Origin: Pelobates cultripes
Taxonomy: Eukaryota > Chordata > Amphibia > Anura > Pelobatidae
Direction: 5' to 3'
Length of the DNA: 64,000 nucleotides
NCBI GenBank assembly: GCA_933207985.1
Contig: OW240913.1
Span: 278,592,436 to 278,656,435, forward strand
The notes below the pieces were generated by a model. The model was given only the letters and a program-made list of their open reading frames with translations, did not search any database and was not told the origin of the DNA. Numbering within the stretch: the stretch's first letter is position 1; the number at the start of each line of letters is the position of its first letter. Position numbers and translations under genes: made by a program. Positions 24,081-36,564 of the stretch are shown piece by piece.

Positions 24081-24116
<36 letters not shown>

Positions 24117-24590
24117 TAGTGAGGAAGCTACTGTGTGTGCACCTGCTAGTGAGGGAGCTTCTGTGTGTGTGTGCCTGCTAGTGAGCAATCTTTGTCTGCT
24201 AGTGAGTGAGCTTGTATGTGTGTGCAGTCAGCATGTGTGTGACCATGAGCATGTCTGTATCAGGGAGCTTGTCTTTAGTGAATCTGAGTGTTAGTGAGCA
24301 TGTGTGTGTCAATGGGCTTGTCTGTAGGGAGAGTGTGAGCGCGTCAGTGAGCTTGTCAGTAGAAAGCTTGAATGTGTGAGTCATTGAGATTGTTTGTCAG
24401 TGAGCCTATTTGTGTGCATCAGTGAGCTTGTGTTTAGGTCAATGAGTGGATGTATATCAATGAGATTGTCTGTGAGACTGTGCATCAATGAGCTTGTAAG
24501 TAAGTCAGTAAGATTGTCTGTGTCTGCATGAGAGTATGCTTTACTGTATAATTTAATTACACTGAAAAGACTAATATTTTGAATTAAAAA

Positions 24591-24630
<40 letters not shown>

Positions 24631-24726
24631 AAAATTAAACACACACACACACTACATAGCACAAGGACTTATGGGGATGGCATAGATTTTTTTCCAGTGT
24701 TGCTTTGTATCCCCAGTCCAGCCCTG
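23358..24726 (+). mobile_element. Non-autonomous hAT element with perfect 8-bp TSD
   Basis: Terminal inverted repeats CAGGGCCGAACTGG and CCAGTCCAGCCCTG are flanked by identical TTTGTTAG at 23350-23357 and 24727-24734. CAGGG termini with 8-bp TSDs are the hAT signature. There is no transposase; the interior is a GT-rich minisatellite followed by (AT)n and (AC)n tracts at 24599-24654. It must be mobilised in trans. Confidence 0.92.
23725..24540 (+). repeat. Minisatellite, GCTAGTGAGTGAGCTTGTGT-type unit
   Basis: About 20-30 irregular units with GT runs of variable length, degenerating toward the right (GTCAGTGAGCTTGT). Open frames across it are repeat artefacts. Confidence 0.9.
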
Positions 24727-24734
24727 TTTGTTAG

Positions 24735-26316
24735 CAAAATGTATAAATGCACTTTCATGCTCTTTTCAAAGTGCATGGGTGGTTTCAAAGTGGAGGTGGA
24801 GGTGACAGGTACCTTTAACTATATATAAATGCACGTCTAGTTGATTTTTTTTTTTCTACATATAAACATTTAATTTCGCTAGTCAACTGGTCTCCAGCAT
24901 GCACTTAACTATTGTATTTACTAGACAAATTTATAATTAAGTAGACTGAATATTAATTTATTTATCAATTAAAAAGGGATTTAAATATTTATTCATATAC
25001 AGATGATTGATTAATACATTTTTTTTATTTTAAAAAAAAATAAACCCAGTTACAAGTTAAAACTAGGCAGATGAGATAGGGCTTCATTAGAGCAAACAAA
25101 ACCTCATTTTACACAACCTCTAACAAAAATGCAAGCTGTTTTATTTACCTAATGGTACATCTTCATATAGAGAAAGAAGTATAGTAGAAAAAAAATGTAT
25201 GTTTCTCATTATAGTTAGACTGAAAATCTTTGCTTACAAATAACTTGATGGAAAACAATCAAACAGAGCCTTCTGTGTTTGTATAACAAATCACCAGTTA
25301 ATAGCGTGCATATATACTACTGCTCCCAAGCTCAAATCTTGCAAGATGTTCATCTTATACACACACACCTCATTGCTTATCAAACAATTAAAAATCTTTA
25401 AACTGCACACTTATGAAAATGAAGTTTTTTTTTATATTCCTAATGTATCAAGCAAAATGACTAGATGTATTAAGCTCAAAGCAATAAGTGAAACAAAATT
25501 TTAATTTCCTTTGAAAATGTATCAGGGGTTGATCATACTATAGATAACTATGTACTGAAACACTTTAATTAGATGATATTTACAAATAGCCTTGGAAATT
25601 GTGAGAACAGTGTACTCATTTTGCCTCCTTGTTTCAATCATATGGCACATGGGGATTCTGACTCTTCTCATATGATGAAACTTTAATGAGATCTCTCTTT
25701 GAAATGATACAGCATTCAGTCTAGAGAAGAAAAAATATACACATGTCAAAAGTGTATTGACAGCCGGCAGGCTCAAAGGAGGAGAAACAGAATATATATG
25801 CCAGTGTTTTTCAGCGGAAATTATAAAAAATAAAAAATAAAAAAGTCTAGAAAATTGGCTTCTAAACAAACACATGTATGTGTCTTTAATGTTGGTTGCT
25901 AAAAGCTGGGAATTAAGAGAGTGTACATAATTTCAAATTTAAGATAATGAATGTCAAATAGAAAGATAAATGACGAATTAGAAAACTGTAAATATTCAGG
26001 AGTTGTTAAGCATCTATATTCCTTTCAAATCATTACAAATATTATAGAGGAAAAACGATATCGCCATTATAAAGGAAGAGATTACATATTTTGGAAAATA
26101 TTCAGATTTACATAAACATTGGTTGAGTTTATTTCCAAATTGAGGACTACGGAGAATTAACAATGGAATTTAGATTTAGAATTTAAATGGGGGTAAGTGG
26201 TGGAAATCTCTAAAAACAAAGGGGCTTTAGACAAATTGGAAATTACCGGAATGGAGGTAGGAGATAGAGAACTGAAATGGAGTAAGTGTACTAGTAGAGT
26301 TTTGATTAATTGTAGC
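24735..26316. other. AT-rich non-coding stretch
   Basis: A minus-orientation T2-type end may lie at 24808-24816 (ACCTTTAA). Otherwise no gene or element is seen. Confidence 0.5.
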
Positions 26317-26757
26317 TTAAAGGGACACTGCAGGCACTATAACCATTACATCACATTGTTTTGGTTATCGTTCCTGGAGTCCTTAGAGCTTTCACTCCAC
26401 TTAGTGTTAAAGGAGTTTAATAATAACTATGGTTCCCTGGTCATCCAAAGCCCAGCTATTATTGGAGGAATTGGTAAGGAAGAGATTGCACACTTTTTTT
26501 TAGCCATACCAATTCATGCCATCAACATGTGTTGTGATAGGCTGAAAGTAGTCAGCTGACACTCAGTTAATCAAAGCATCTCATGTTTAATCATTCTTTA
26601 TTAACCAAAGCAGCACAGAGGCTATGGTTTCCTGGGCACTCTCGCATTAAACCATTAAAAACAGTTTAAAGCTGAATGGAGGGATGGCGCAAGAGGACTT
26701 CAGACACTAACAATCTTCAAAGAGATGAAGCAGTTATAGTGCCTACAGTGTCATTTC
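26317..26757 (+). mobile_element. T2-type MITE, about 440 bp
   Basis: Left end TTAAAGGGACACTGCAGGC; the right end, read in reverse, is AATGACACTGTAGGCACTAT. The inverted ends match over about 25 bp but the outermost TTAA on the right is mutated. The internal block CAACATGTGTTGTGATAGGC...GTCAGCTGACACTC is shared with about 4900. Confidence 0.8.
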
Positions 26758-27685
26758 TATAAAAAAAGAAAAAAAATTACGGGCTAAACATGACATGTGT
26801 CGAATTAAAGTAATTCTGCGGAGTTAAGCCTATGTCTCATTTCTTTTGAATATGCAAAATATGAAACATAACACACAAAGCCTAAGAGATCTCTGCTACA
26901 TTGCCATTCACGCCCAGTTTATTTATTTATTTATGTGTACCGTAAATATGGCCAGTGATGGCTTGCAAATATCAGATACATTTAAGCTGTAACTTTCTTC
27001 AAGTGAGGTAGTTTTTTGTGATTTCTTTAGGAAACATTTTCTTCCATGTTTGCAAGAAGGTACATTATTCAGGAGATCCCTAAACATAGTCACAAAACAT
27101 GTATTTATATTAGGTATTAAACCAGTGGTGGCTGGTGATATGCCATATTTCTGAGTAAAAAGTATTTTATCTGTCCAGCTAAAAAATCAAAATCTAGAGT
27201 ATGAACATCTACAGTAATGTGCTACAAGGAATAACACGTAAAATGGCTTCTGGTAAGAATCAGCTAACCTTTAATTGTGTATATTTATGACAAAACCTAT
27301 GCATGTATTGGATTTTTTTTTTTTTTTTTTTTATTTGGACTACGTATTAAATACAAGCTATATAATGGCAAAATGTCACTAATACTATGGAGGGAAAATT
27401 AATATGTAATATGCAACCTGAAATGTTCTATGAAATATAGAGATTCTTCATGTAACTACAGTAAGCAGGGAAATTAACCATTTTATTTATCTATATTTGT
27501 CATCCGTACCCCAAGTGTAACAAAAAAGGGTCTTTCTGCTACTGTGCTAACATTTTAGATCTCGCCACTAATATTTCAAGAAAAAGGACACAGAGTAAAT
27601 TACAAAATAATGTTTCCCTAATCAAGTAAATATAAATAATGAAATTTTTAGGAAGCTTTGAAATCCAATCTATATATGAAATCAT
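26758..27685. other. AT-rich non-coding stretch
   Basis: A 20-base T tract lies at 27310-27332. Nothing else is recognised. Confidence 0.5.
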
Positions 27686-28753
27686 TAGTGATGTCGCGAA
27701 CATAAAATTTTAGATTCACGAACGGCGAATGCGAACTTCCGCAAATGTTCGCGAACGGGCGAACAGGGCGAACCGCCATAGACTTCAATAGGCAGTCAAA
27801 TTTTAAAACCCACAGGGACTCTTTCTGGCCACAATAGTGATGGAAAAGTTGTTTCAAGGGGACTAACACCTGGACTGTGGCATGCAAAACTCCCATGGAA
27901 AATTACATAGTTGATGCAGAGTCTGGTTTTAATCCATAAAGGGCATAAATCACCTAACATTCCTAAATTGTTTGGAATAGCGTGCTTTAAAACATCAGGT
28001 ATGATGTTGTATCNNNNNNNNNNNNNNNNNNNNNNNNNNNNNNNNNNNNNNNNNNNNNNNNNNNNNNNNNNNNNNNNNNNNNNNNNNNNNNNNNNNNNNN
28101 NNNNNNNNNNNNNTTTGTTTTTTAAATACAAGCTATTGTGACACCAGATGTAATTGGTGGCACTGACTGGGGAAATGGGCACAGTATGCACTGTGAGCCT
28201 GACACAGAAGCTGGCAGCAGTGGCAGACAACCCGCTTTAAAGACACTGACTGCTATTCAATCTATAACAGTGAAAAAAGTTTTTTGTTTTTAAATCCAAG
28301 CTATTGTGACACCAGATGTAATTGGTGGCACTGACTGGGGAAATGGGCACTGTGAGCCTGACACAGAAGCTGGCAGCAGTGGCAGACAACTAAGTGCATT
28401 TACATTACATAGAAAAATAAAATAAAAAAAAAGCATACCCTTATCCCTAACCTAGCTATGCTTTTCCCTATCTTATGAACAGCAGCTACACTTTCCCTCC
28501 TCTTACTAAGCATGCAGCTTGAGAATGAATCTAAAATGGATGCCTTCCAGGAGGTGGGAGGGTCTGCTAGGGAGGGTGTGCTGCTAATTGGCTGGAATGT
28601 GTCTGCTGACTGTGAGGTACAGGGTCAAAGTTTACTCAATGATGACGAATAGGGGGCGGGTTGAACCGCGCATATGTTCGCCCGCCTTGGCGAACGCGAA
28701 CATGCTATGTTCGCCAGTAACCATTCGCCGGCGAACCGTTCGGTACATCACTA
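27686..28753. mobile_element. Non-autonomous hAT-type element with assembly gap
   Basis: Left end TAGTGATGTCGCGAAC; right end, reversed, TAGTGATGTACCGAAC. The GTTCGCGAAC/GGCGAAC-rich subterminal parts match the element at 59832. No clear 8-bp TSD is visible (GAAATCAT versus CTGAGATA). A 168-bp tandem repeat (AGCTATTGTGACACCAG at 28131 and 28299) abuts the gap, so the true copy number is hidden. Confidence 0.75.
28014..28113. other. Assembly gap, 100 N
   Basis: Exactly 100 N, the usual placeholder for unknown size. It lies next to the 168-bp tandem repeat, which probably caused it. Confidence 0.99.
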
Positions 28754-30070
28754 CTGAGATACCATAGAGTTGTACCATCATCAGTTTGATTGGGCAGCTA
28801 TTGTACAAACTTTCTAGTTAATACTATGTGGCTATGCCTGGTACCTCAGAGCCATGTGTTTTTTTTCCACACTGTAGGATAGTCACTTATGCCAAAACCT
28901 GTATTTGTGGGAAAGCTTTGTTCTTCTCAGGGTAGAAAGGGTGAGTGTGTAGTCAATTGCCTAGTGCCCACTCACTGTGGGAAGTAGTAACACAATCTTC
29001 CTAAAAGTGTGCTGTAAAATATATTTAAATGTATATTACGAATATATATTGCCGTACACTGATTAATCCAAATCAGTATTTTTGGTAATGAAATTCTGCC
29101 AAGGCAAACTGAACTTTTCTATTTTGAAGAAAAATGGTTCGACCAAACTAAATTCTTTTGCTGTGCGCAAGTCTAATAAGTTGTAACGTCAACATTTTAA
29201 TATGAATCAGAACGGTTTATATTTACAGTCTATTAACTTATTAAATACATTAATTGGGAGAAAAGTATTTCCTTATAGCTTAAACGATAGCTAAATAAAT
29301 ATTTCATCTCAGTTTTGGTACATATTTTTGTACTGTCTGATTTTATGTACCCCATTAATAAATTGTAATCATAATTAATTAGAACTATAGCCTTAGCATT
29401 ATGTGAATTTCCTTCAAATTCTACTAAGCACACTTAAATTATTCATGTTTTACATACGTTCATAATTTATATGTAATAATTCCCTAGCCGTCTGACCTGC
29501 ATAATAATATCAACACAGGAAAAAGGATTTGCTCTGTAAAGTGTTTTTATCTCCAAAATGAGGGGAAGAAATTAAATTGGGATAGCAAATTTAGGAAAAT
29601 ACTGTTACAGGCATATTTGGATAATTCGTTTTCTCAAAATCATAGAAAATACAATTTCCCATAATTCAAACTGAACACACTTTCTATACTATACCCAATC
29701 AAAGTGTCTCCAAATTAATCTGAAATGCTTTGAATGCATCTCACTGTGTCCACCGAGTGCTCTGAACATGTTCTAGATGTTTTTCTAAAATCATAATTTA
29801 AAATGAACCTGTCTTGACAGGTTAATTTTAAGTGATATAGCCTTCATAGGCAATGAATATATCATATAACAGAGATAAATTATATATTTACTGTAAAATC
29901 TTTGAACATTACATCACATACTTCTGGACCAGTACCACTATGGCTGCTGCTCTGTGGGTGTTATATTAAAATAACACTAACCTCATACCCTTGGCCTTAG
30001 TTGATATGCTCTGCCTAAGAACTTTTTAAAAATAGGGCAATTTCTCCTCCATGATTCCAACATCCTGACT
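28754..30070. other. AT-rich non-coding stretch
   Basis: No gene, repeat boundary or strong structure was recognised. Confidence 0.5.
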
Positions 30071-30447
30071 TTAAAGGGACACTCCAGGCAACCAGAACAC
30101 TTCTACCCATTGGAGTGGTCTGGGTGCCAACTTCCACCACCCTTAACCCTGTAAGTGTAATTATAGAATTGTTTTTAAACTGCAATAATTACCTTGCAGG
30201 GTTAAGTCCTCCTCTAGTGGCTGTCTATCAGACAGCCACTAAAGGGACTTCCGTGTTCTTAGAACATGAAAAGTGTTTTAAACTGCGCTGGACGTCCTCA
30301 CTATGCATGAGGACCTCCAGCGTCGCCGGAATCCCCATAGGAAAGCAGTGAATGCATGCGAATTAGGTCTCCCCCGCCAGGTGACATCGATGGTGGAGGG
30401 GCGTGGGCAGAGCCTGACCAAGCTCTTTATTTGACCCTGTAACTTTA
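30071..30447 (+). mobile_element. T2-type MITE
   Basis: Left end TTAAAGGGACACTCCAGGCA, related to the 26317 and 54079 elements. Shares the CCACCCTTAACCCTG and AACTGCAATAATTA blocks with 54120-54190. The right end is taken at a TTAA at 30444 but is degraded. Confidence 0.65.
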
Positions 30448-31001
30448 AAAAACATGAAAAGTTTACATAGGGGGCATTGTCGTTCTTGTGGGACCTCACA
30501 GCAAAAAAAATATGTCTATTTTATTTCTGTAAAAGCGGAGAGTAGTTTGACATTCACAGTTAAAATGCCATGCAGAAGTTGGAAAATAGCCAAATTTCTT
30601 ACGATTTCACACTTTGTTAAATTTTATTTAGATTAAATTATATATTATATATAAATTAATATTTGATGTGAAATGAAAGCCTTGTTTCTCCTGAAAAACA
30701 ATGTATCTGTACTATAATTGTTGTAACTAAAGTGTGAAGTGGCAACAATAACATAAAGTGCTAGGCTGCAGTAGGAATTAGACCAAGAGGAACAAAATAG
30801 GGAAATTAACCTTTATAGTACTTGTCTAAGATAATCCCTGCACTGTGCCTTCGAGGGAACCTCCTTACCCACGAAAAAAAAGCCTGTTTTGTTCTGGTCT
30901 AGCCTAAGTTAACCTGTTTCCACCCCCAATGCTGGTACAAACATAGTAGCTCTAAGTAAATTCAATAAATAAAGATCGGTGGTATAAATACTGGTCTCCA
31001 T
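30448..31001. other. AT-rich non-coding stretch
   Basis: Nothing recognised. 30540-30690 repeats phrases found near 40-160 (ACAGTTTAAATGCCATGCAGA versus ACAGTTAAAATGCCATGCAGA, and ATGAAATGAAAGCC), so both belong to an unnamed dispersed repeat. Confidence 0.5.
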
Positions 31002-31721
31002 TAGAGTTGAGCGAACACCTGGATGTTCGGGTCTGGCAGGTTTGGCCGAACTTTGAAAAAAAGTCAGATTTTGGGCTCGAACTTGACCCCGAACTTGATC
31101 CCGAACCCCATTGAAGTCAATAGGGGCCCGAACTTTTGGCCACAAAAAATCCCCTGTAAAAAACTCCATGAAAGAGCTAGCGAGCTGCAAAAGCAAGTAA
31201 AATGGGGATAAGAATATGAGAAGTACCCTGCAAACAAATGTGGATAGGGAAATCACTTAAAATAACATAAAAATAAAAAATACAGCTGAGCCATAAAATA
31301 GCACTAGATGGATTTTAGCTTTGGAAGAACATAAATCAAAATCTAAAGCATTGCTGTCAGGAGGATCAATAGAATTATCCATTTGAGAGAGGGTTGGAGT
31401 GCAGGGTATTCTCTTTCATTGTTCAAACTGAGCTCAACTCCTGATGCATGGAGAAAAGGCCTTCACAAGCCTCTGCTATTGTGTACATAGTTTATACTAA
31501 GTGACCCATAGGTTGAGGAGGCTGTAGGGGGAAACAGCGGTGGAGAAAGAGGTAGCTAACACTGTTCTGATGCATGGAGAAATGCTCAACTCCTGATGCA
31601 TGGAGAAAAGGCCTTCACAAGCCTCTGCTAATGTGTACCTAGTTGATACTAAGTGACCCATAGGTTGATGAGGTGGTGACCGTGGCGGTGGAGGAGGAGG
31701 ATGAGGTAGCCAACACTGTAT

Positions 31722-33509
31722 TTTATGGGTTTTGTTTTTTTTGTTTTTTTTAATTTATGTTTTATTGTTTTAGTCAAAGTGGTTCGGGATACAGAAAAGA
31801 AGATAGGAGGGTTAGTTAGACAGGTGTCACTCTCCATGTGACATTAATGGTTACGTAACATTGTATTACAGGCATGCGTGGGATATTTGTTTCATTGTGA
31901 CATTAACGGTTATGCGACATAATACAAATACGTGTTAAACATTGTGGCATTAACGTTCATGAGATAGCATAGTACAGTTTCGTGTGAGACATTCAGTTCA
32001 TTGTCACCTGCACTATGGGTTGTCAGTGGCGTGAGAGAGCATTAGTTGTCTTATAGCGTCTCCCTTCTTCTCAAGGTTCTGGGTGGCATGAGCCTGGTGG
32101 GGAGTCAAGAACCTGAGAGGGGAGCCAAAGGTGACGAAGGGGGGGAGGCTATGGGCGGGTGGGGGGGTGGGGTAGAGAAGGGGAGAGGTGCGTGAGTAAT
32201 ACCTGTGGTCGTTTGATTGGTGTCCTGGCCTGGGGTCAGTATTATGGTGGGGGGAAAGGATAATCCGGGTTATGTTCCTAGTCAGTGCTCTTGGCAGTGT
32301 TTGCCATTGTTTGTGCCCTTTCTTTTGTCCGTCCAAACTCTTTTTCCCATTTACCCCAAGTAGCCTCAAAGTGCATTATTTTTTTCGCGGATGTAATTGC
32401 CATTTTCTCATATATATGAAATTGCTCTACTTTATCCGTAAACTGTGGCAAAGAAGGGCAGTCTTGGGATTTCCAATTAAGTGCTAGGAGATTTCTTGAT
32501 GCCAGTAAGACTAGCGTTATGATTCGTTTTTGGCCTGGGTTTAGGCCTGCAGGGAGCAGTAGCAGTAGGCAAATGGATGCCGTCTGTTCAAATTTTGGGA
32601 TGTCTAGTGTATCTAAGATTGACCTTGTTGTAGTCCAGAGAGGTTTAATGTCTCTACAGGACCACCACAGGTGTAATAGTGTGCCCGGGTCTGATTTGCA
32701 TCTCCAGCACAGCGGGCTCGTCGTGGGAAATAGCTGGTGAAGTCTTTGTGGGGTCATGTACCACCGGTACATGAGTTTCCTTTGGGCTTCTATGTGTGAG
32801 AAGCACTTTGTCCATTTGGACAACCCGTTTAGTACGTGGAGCCACTCTATGTCTGATAGGGCTATGTCACAGTCGTTTTCCCATTGGGCTTTGTGCGGAT
32901 GTGGTTTTGTTGGCGTGAGTTCTTGCCATGTTTTGTAACACAGTGTGAGTGTTTTAGGTTTGTTAGGTGAGGACCAACATCTGTCAATGAGCAACTGTGA
33001 GGTAACCTGTGGTGGGCCTTTTGAGTTGTGTGAGGTTGTCGTGTGTGCTTGTAGGACACTTTTAATCTGTAGGTAGGAAAAGATGGCTCGGCTTGGGAGT
33101 TGCCACTGTGCCTGTAGTGTTGGAAAGGGTGTTACTTTCCCTTCAGTCATCAGTTGGGATATGTGTTTGATCCCTGCTTTGTGCCAGTCTTGGAGTGGTA
33201 TGCCTGGTACGGTTGCTCTGAGGGTCGAAATTGGCGATTTAGGGTGGAAGGAGTTGTTGTAACCTATGGTTCCCATAAATTCATCCCACACTGCTATTGT
33301 GAGCTGGGTGGTTGGGAAGAGATCCTGTCGTTTCAATCTTAGATGCTTGGGTGTCCAGAGATATTCGAGTAGGGCTTGATTACGGAATTGTGCTCTTTCC
33401 ATGTCCACCCATTGGGTCGTGTTAGGTGGTGCATGTAGGAGGACATCGGAGGACAGAATAGCTGCCCTATAGTACTGTTTGAGATTTGGGAGGCCAACAC
33501 CGCCAGAGC
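31722..33509 (-). mobile_element. 5'-truncated L1-type retrotransposon
   Basis: The minus-strand element begins inside ORF2 (SGGVGLPNLKQYYRAAIL, near 33500), runs through a complete ORF2 C-terminus and about 550 bp of 3' region, and ends in a T-rich plus-strand tract at 31723-31757, corresponding to an A-rich tail. No clear target duplication was found. The open reading frame suggests a comparatively young insertion, and one later than its hAT host. Confidence 0.85.
32278..33408 (-). CDS. L1 ORF2p C-terminal fragment, uninterrupted
   Basis: 376 codons without a stop, in frame with about 33 further codons upstream (GGVGLPNLKQYY) that also belong to ORF2p; the listed Met is internal and not a native start. 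Visible features are an acidic/aromatic block after the RT domain (WDEFMGTIGY) and a Cys-rich knuckle at residues 234-251 (CWRC...H....C, spacing CX2C-X8-H-X4-C), the typical C-terminal Cys motif of L1 ORF2p that helps bind RNA. The endonuclease and RT active site are missing through 5' truncation, so no activity is expected. In the wider annotation this is a transposon fragment, not a host gene. Confidence 0.85.
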   Translation of the reverse strand: MDMERAQFRNQALLEYLWTPKHLRLKRQDLFPTTQLTIAVWDEFMGTIGYNNSFHPKSPISTLRATVPGIPLQDWHKAGIKHISQLMTEGKVTPFPTLQAQWQLPSRAIFSYLQIKSVLQAHTTTSHNSKGPPQVTSQLLIDRCWSSPNKPKTLTLCYKTWQELTPTKPHPHKAQWENDCDIALSDIEWLHVLNGLSKWTKCFSHIEAQRKLMYRWYMTPQRLHQLFPTTSPLCWRCKSDPGTLLHLWWSCRDIKPLWTTTRSILDTLDIPKFEQTASICLLLLLPAGLNPGQKRIITLVLLASRNLLALNWKSQDCPSLPQFTDKVEQFHIYEKMAITSAKKIMHFEATWGKWEKEFGRTKERAQTMANTAKSTD

Positions 33510-34196
33510 GTTAGAATGTTTACCACTGCGCAGTAAGCGCACTATTAGATGCTTCTATTTGACTCTCAGATATGAATTGTACCCCACTAATGTACTTTTT
33601 AGCACCCAAAACATTTTACGTTTTAAAACTGCAAAGTGACAGCAGTATTTGACGATTCTGTTTGACTCTCAGATATGAAGTACACCCCACTAATGTACTA
33701 CCCCACTAATGTACTATTTATCAGCAAAATAAAAATTACTTTTTAAAACTCTGATGTAACCGCGGTATTTAAAGCTTCTATTTGATTCTCAGATATGAAG
33801 TGCACCCCACCCCTCTAATGTACTAGTTTGCAGAATTCTTTCCTAAGCTGTCCCTATCAGCGGCAGCATCCTCTGCCTACACTAATAAGACTGCATGTGT
33901 GTACGGCGCTACGCGACTCCAGCTTATATATAGAGGCTGGGTAACATGCTGCACTGGCCAATCACAGTCATGCCATTAGTAGGCATGGCTGTGATGGCTT
34001 CTAAGGGCACACAAGTCAAACCCTTGTTGATTGGCTGCCCTGCAGCCTTTGAAAACAGGCCATTAACTCGCCGAACACCGTACTCCAACCCGAACATACA
34101 GTGATATGTCCGTGTTCTGGTCCGGGGTCCAAAAAACCTAATGTTCGGTACGAACCCGAACTTTTCAGTTCGGGTTCGCTCAACTCTAGTGTCCAT

Positions 34197-35560
34197 CTTA
34201 TAGCCAAACTCTAATGGTTTAGATGTTGATGGCCGTTCTATTGTGAGCACACTCTTGGTCCGGTGACTTAGTGCACCTGATGCGCGTTTTGCTGTATGGC
34301 TCATCAGAGGGGAGAAGATTAAGGGACAGGGAGGGGAGAGGATGACTAATGGCCATGGAGGGGAGAGTGGCACACAGGGGGGGCTGAGGGGGAAAAAGAC
34401 ACACATATGGACATGAGGGGGGAGAAAGATACCCAGATGGGCCTAGGACTGAGAAAGCTCACAGAGGGGCTGGGGATGAAAGTGGCACACAGAAAGGCCA
34501 GGGGGTGAAAATATAAAGGGGATGGGGGTCAAAGAAAAACAGAGTGGCTGGAGGAGAGGGGCTGGTGGTGAAAGAGAAACACACAAATTAGTTGGTAAGA
34601 GTAAAAGACACAAATGGGCTGGGAGAGAAGGAGACACACAAAGGGGCTGGGGGAGTAAGACACACAAAGGGGGGTTGTAAGAGATACACAAGGGAGGTGT
34701 GAGGCACACGATGGGGAAAAATAGGGGTAAGATACACTAAAGGAGGTAAGACATTTAAAAAAGGGGATAGGAAACAAAAGACGAGTTAAGAGGCACATAG
34801 GTTAAGATGCTTTGGGGAGCATCAAAATCATCTTTGCCTGTGTACCCAAAAATCCTTGCATCGGCCCTTTAGCAACCCCTTGCAAACACAACCTTCCCAG
34901 GTGCCTGAGAGTGACACAGGAACCTGGAATATCTATGAAGGTATGGGTGCCTTTATTTGCAAAGAAAGCAATGCAGCCACACAGTAGCAGACAGAAAGTT
35001 GTGTCAAGTGGTCCAATGGTCAGGGCTGGCACCAAGGAGCAAAGTCAAGAGACAAGCTGAAGGTCAGTAGCCAGGAAATTTCTTTCTGGCAGGATGCCAG
35101 AGGTCAAAGTTCAGAGACAAGTCATGATCAAATGAAAGGGTCAGAAGCTGAGAAGATTTTAATGGGAATCAGGAACCAGGACCAGGACACTGGGGCAAAC
35201 TTATGCTTGGGAATTTATAGGGAGAGCATGTTATGTGACCAGCCCCTACTTTCCTGTATACGGAGCCCCCAGTGGCAATTAAGGAGGAGCTGGACCTAAG
35301 GCCACATTGGTTGCATCAGGGCTTCCCAAACTGCTCCTCCTTGACCCTCCCCCCCACTCCTTCCCGAGAGGCAACGAAGGCATGTGGGTGACAGTAACCA
35401 TCTTGCCATGGCAGTGCCATTGCAGAGCCCGGCACCAACCGAGAGAACACTAGACCAGACCGCGGGGAGCACCACCGCAGTGGCAGCCTTCGAGGATCCG
35501 CTCCAAGGATGCAACAGGCACCCTGCAGCAAGTAAGTGCAGGAATTCCCTATGACACTGT
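34197..35560. repeat. G-rich minisatellite followed by LTR-like and GC-rich sequence
   Basis: 34300-34800 is a degenerate purine-rich repeat (GGGGCTGGGGGAGTAAGACACACAAA-like units). 34860-35300 has the GTCAG/CCAGGA-rich texture of a reversed frog LTR (GGAATCAGGAACCAGGACCA). 35310-35540 is GC-rich and may be another hAT end (CAGGGCTTCCCAAAC). No boundaries with TSDs were found. Proline-rich open frames here come from the repeat. Confidence 0.45.
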
Positions 35561-36560
35561 ATCCTTATGTGGCCAAATACAGTACCTCCAATAACCTGTT
35601 TTATTGCATCTCTATCTTTAGTATTATGGAATATGGAACATCTTAAACTGATTTTGTTTTTCTAAAATCTATAGAAAAAGGATTATCTTTTTTGGAAGAA
35701 TATTTTAAAAAGATTATTGTTAAGGTAGCCCATACCCATTAAACTGTATATCAATACTTTTAAACAAGTAGACATACATGGGAGTAAATATGTTGTCATT
35801 TTACAGTGTATTAATTGTTCAAGCTATTGACTACTGTACTGTGAAAAAAAAATGTCAAAATAAACTGCCTTTTTCACAGAAACTGGTTTATGTGAATTAA
35901 AATATATTAAAAGCTAAAATCAGGTTTCTTTTCCGAATGATTGCTTGAAAAATATTTCAAGTGAATATACCAAAGCTTGTTCAAAAAGCATCATTAAGTG
36001 AAATAAGATGTTCTGCCTGTGGCTACGTTAACAACATAAATACTAGGCATTTTGCCATGTACACATTTATGAGTAAGACAGACTGTTTTAGCAATGCTGC
36101 ATAAAAAAAAACTGAAAAAGACTAGCTTTCATATGTTTTTGTTTTTTTTTAAATAAAATTGAACTAGACTTTACGTTTTTCTCAAAGTATTTTTAAGAGG
36201 TTTATGTTTCAGCTATGTATCACAAAACGTAGATTTTTTGATTAAAAAAAAATAAAAACTGGTTAACAAAGTTCAAATTTCGTTGCTGCTTTTAATCCAT
36301 ATGAACACATATTGAAAACAAGTTCCAATTTTATCTTCTGAACTCTGAAGTGAGGAATGAATATTCCCTCTAAATCAAGACGTTCCTATTACATAGTTGT
36401 CTATGTTTAAAAAAAGTACATCAAGTTCAACCATAAAGCCCATTCTTTTATGCTGTTGATCCAAAAGAAGGCAAAAAAATTGATTGTAGCCATTTCCAAT
36501 TATGCCACAAAACAAAAAAACGGAAAAACTCTACCACTAACCACTGCATACCGGGAACAT
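35561..36560. other. AT-rich non-coding with one dispersed repeat
   Basis: 36390-36550 carries the frog repeat phrase ACATCAAGTTCAACC...GTTGATCCAAAAGAAGGC. Nothing else is recognised. Confidence 0.5.
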
Positions 36561-36564
36561 CCCA

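Larger units (their letters stand above)
31002..34188. mobile_element. Non-autonomous hAT-type element split by L1
   Basis: Left end TAGAGTTGAGCGAACACC; right end, reversed, TAGAGTTGAGCGAACCCG. The flanks GTCTCCAT (30994-31001) and GTGTCCAT (34189-34196) are an 8-bp TSD with one change. The interior has a 152-bp duplication (GATGCATGGAGAAAAGGCC at 31443 and 31595) and a three-fold repeat of a TTTGACTCTCAGATATGAA block near 33552, 33655 and 33775. It has no transposase. The L1 insertion at about 31722-33509 divides it. A fragment of the same family occurs at 57217. Confidence 0.88.

Noticed and set aside
32013..32369. 118-codon minus-strand frame overlapping the L1 3' region
   Set aside because: Lies in the 3' region of L1 in a different frame; no recognised domain.
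35296..35531. Possible host exon in a GC-rich block
   Set aside because: Overlapping minus-strand frames without splice-site context or recognisable protein; more likely a repeat end.
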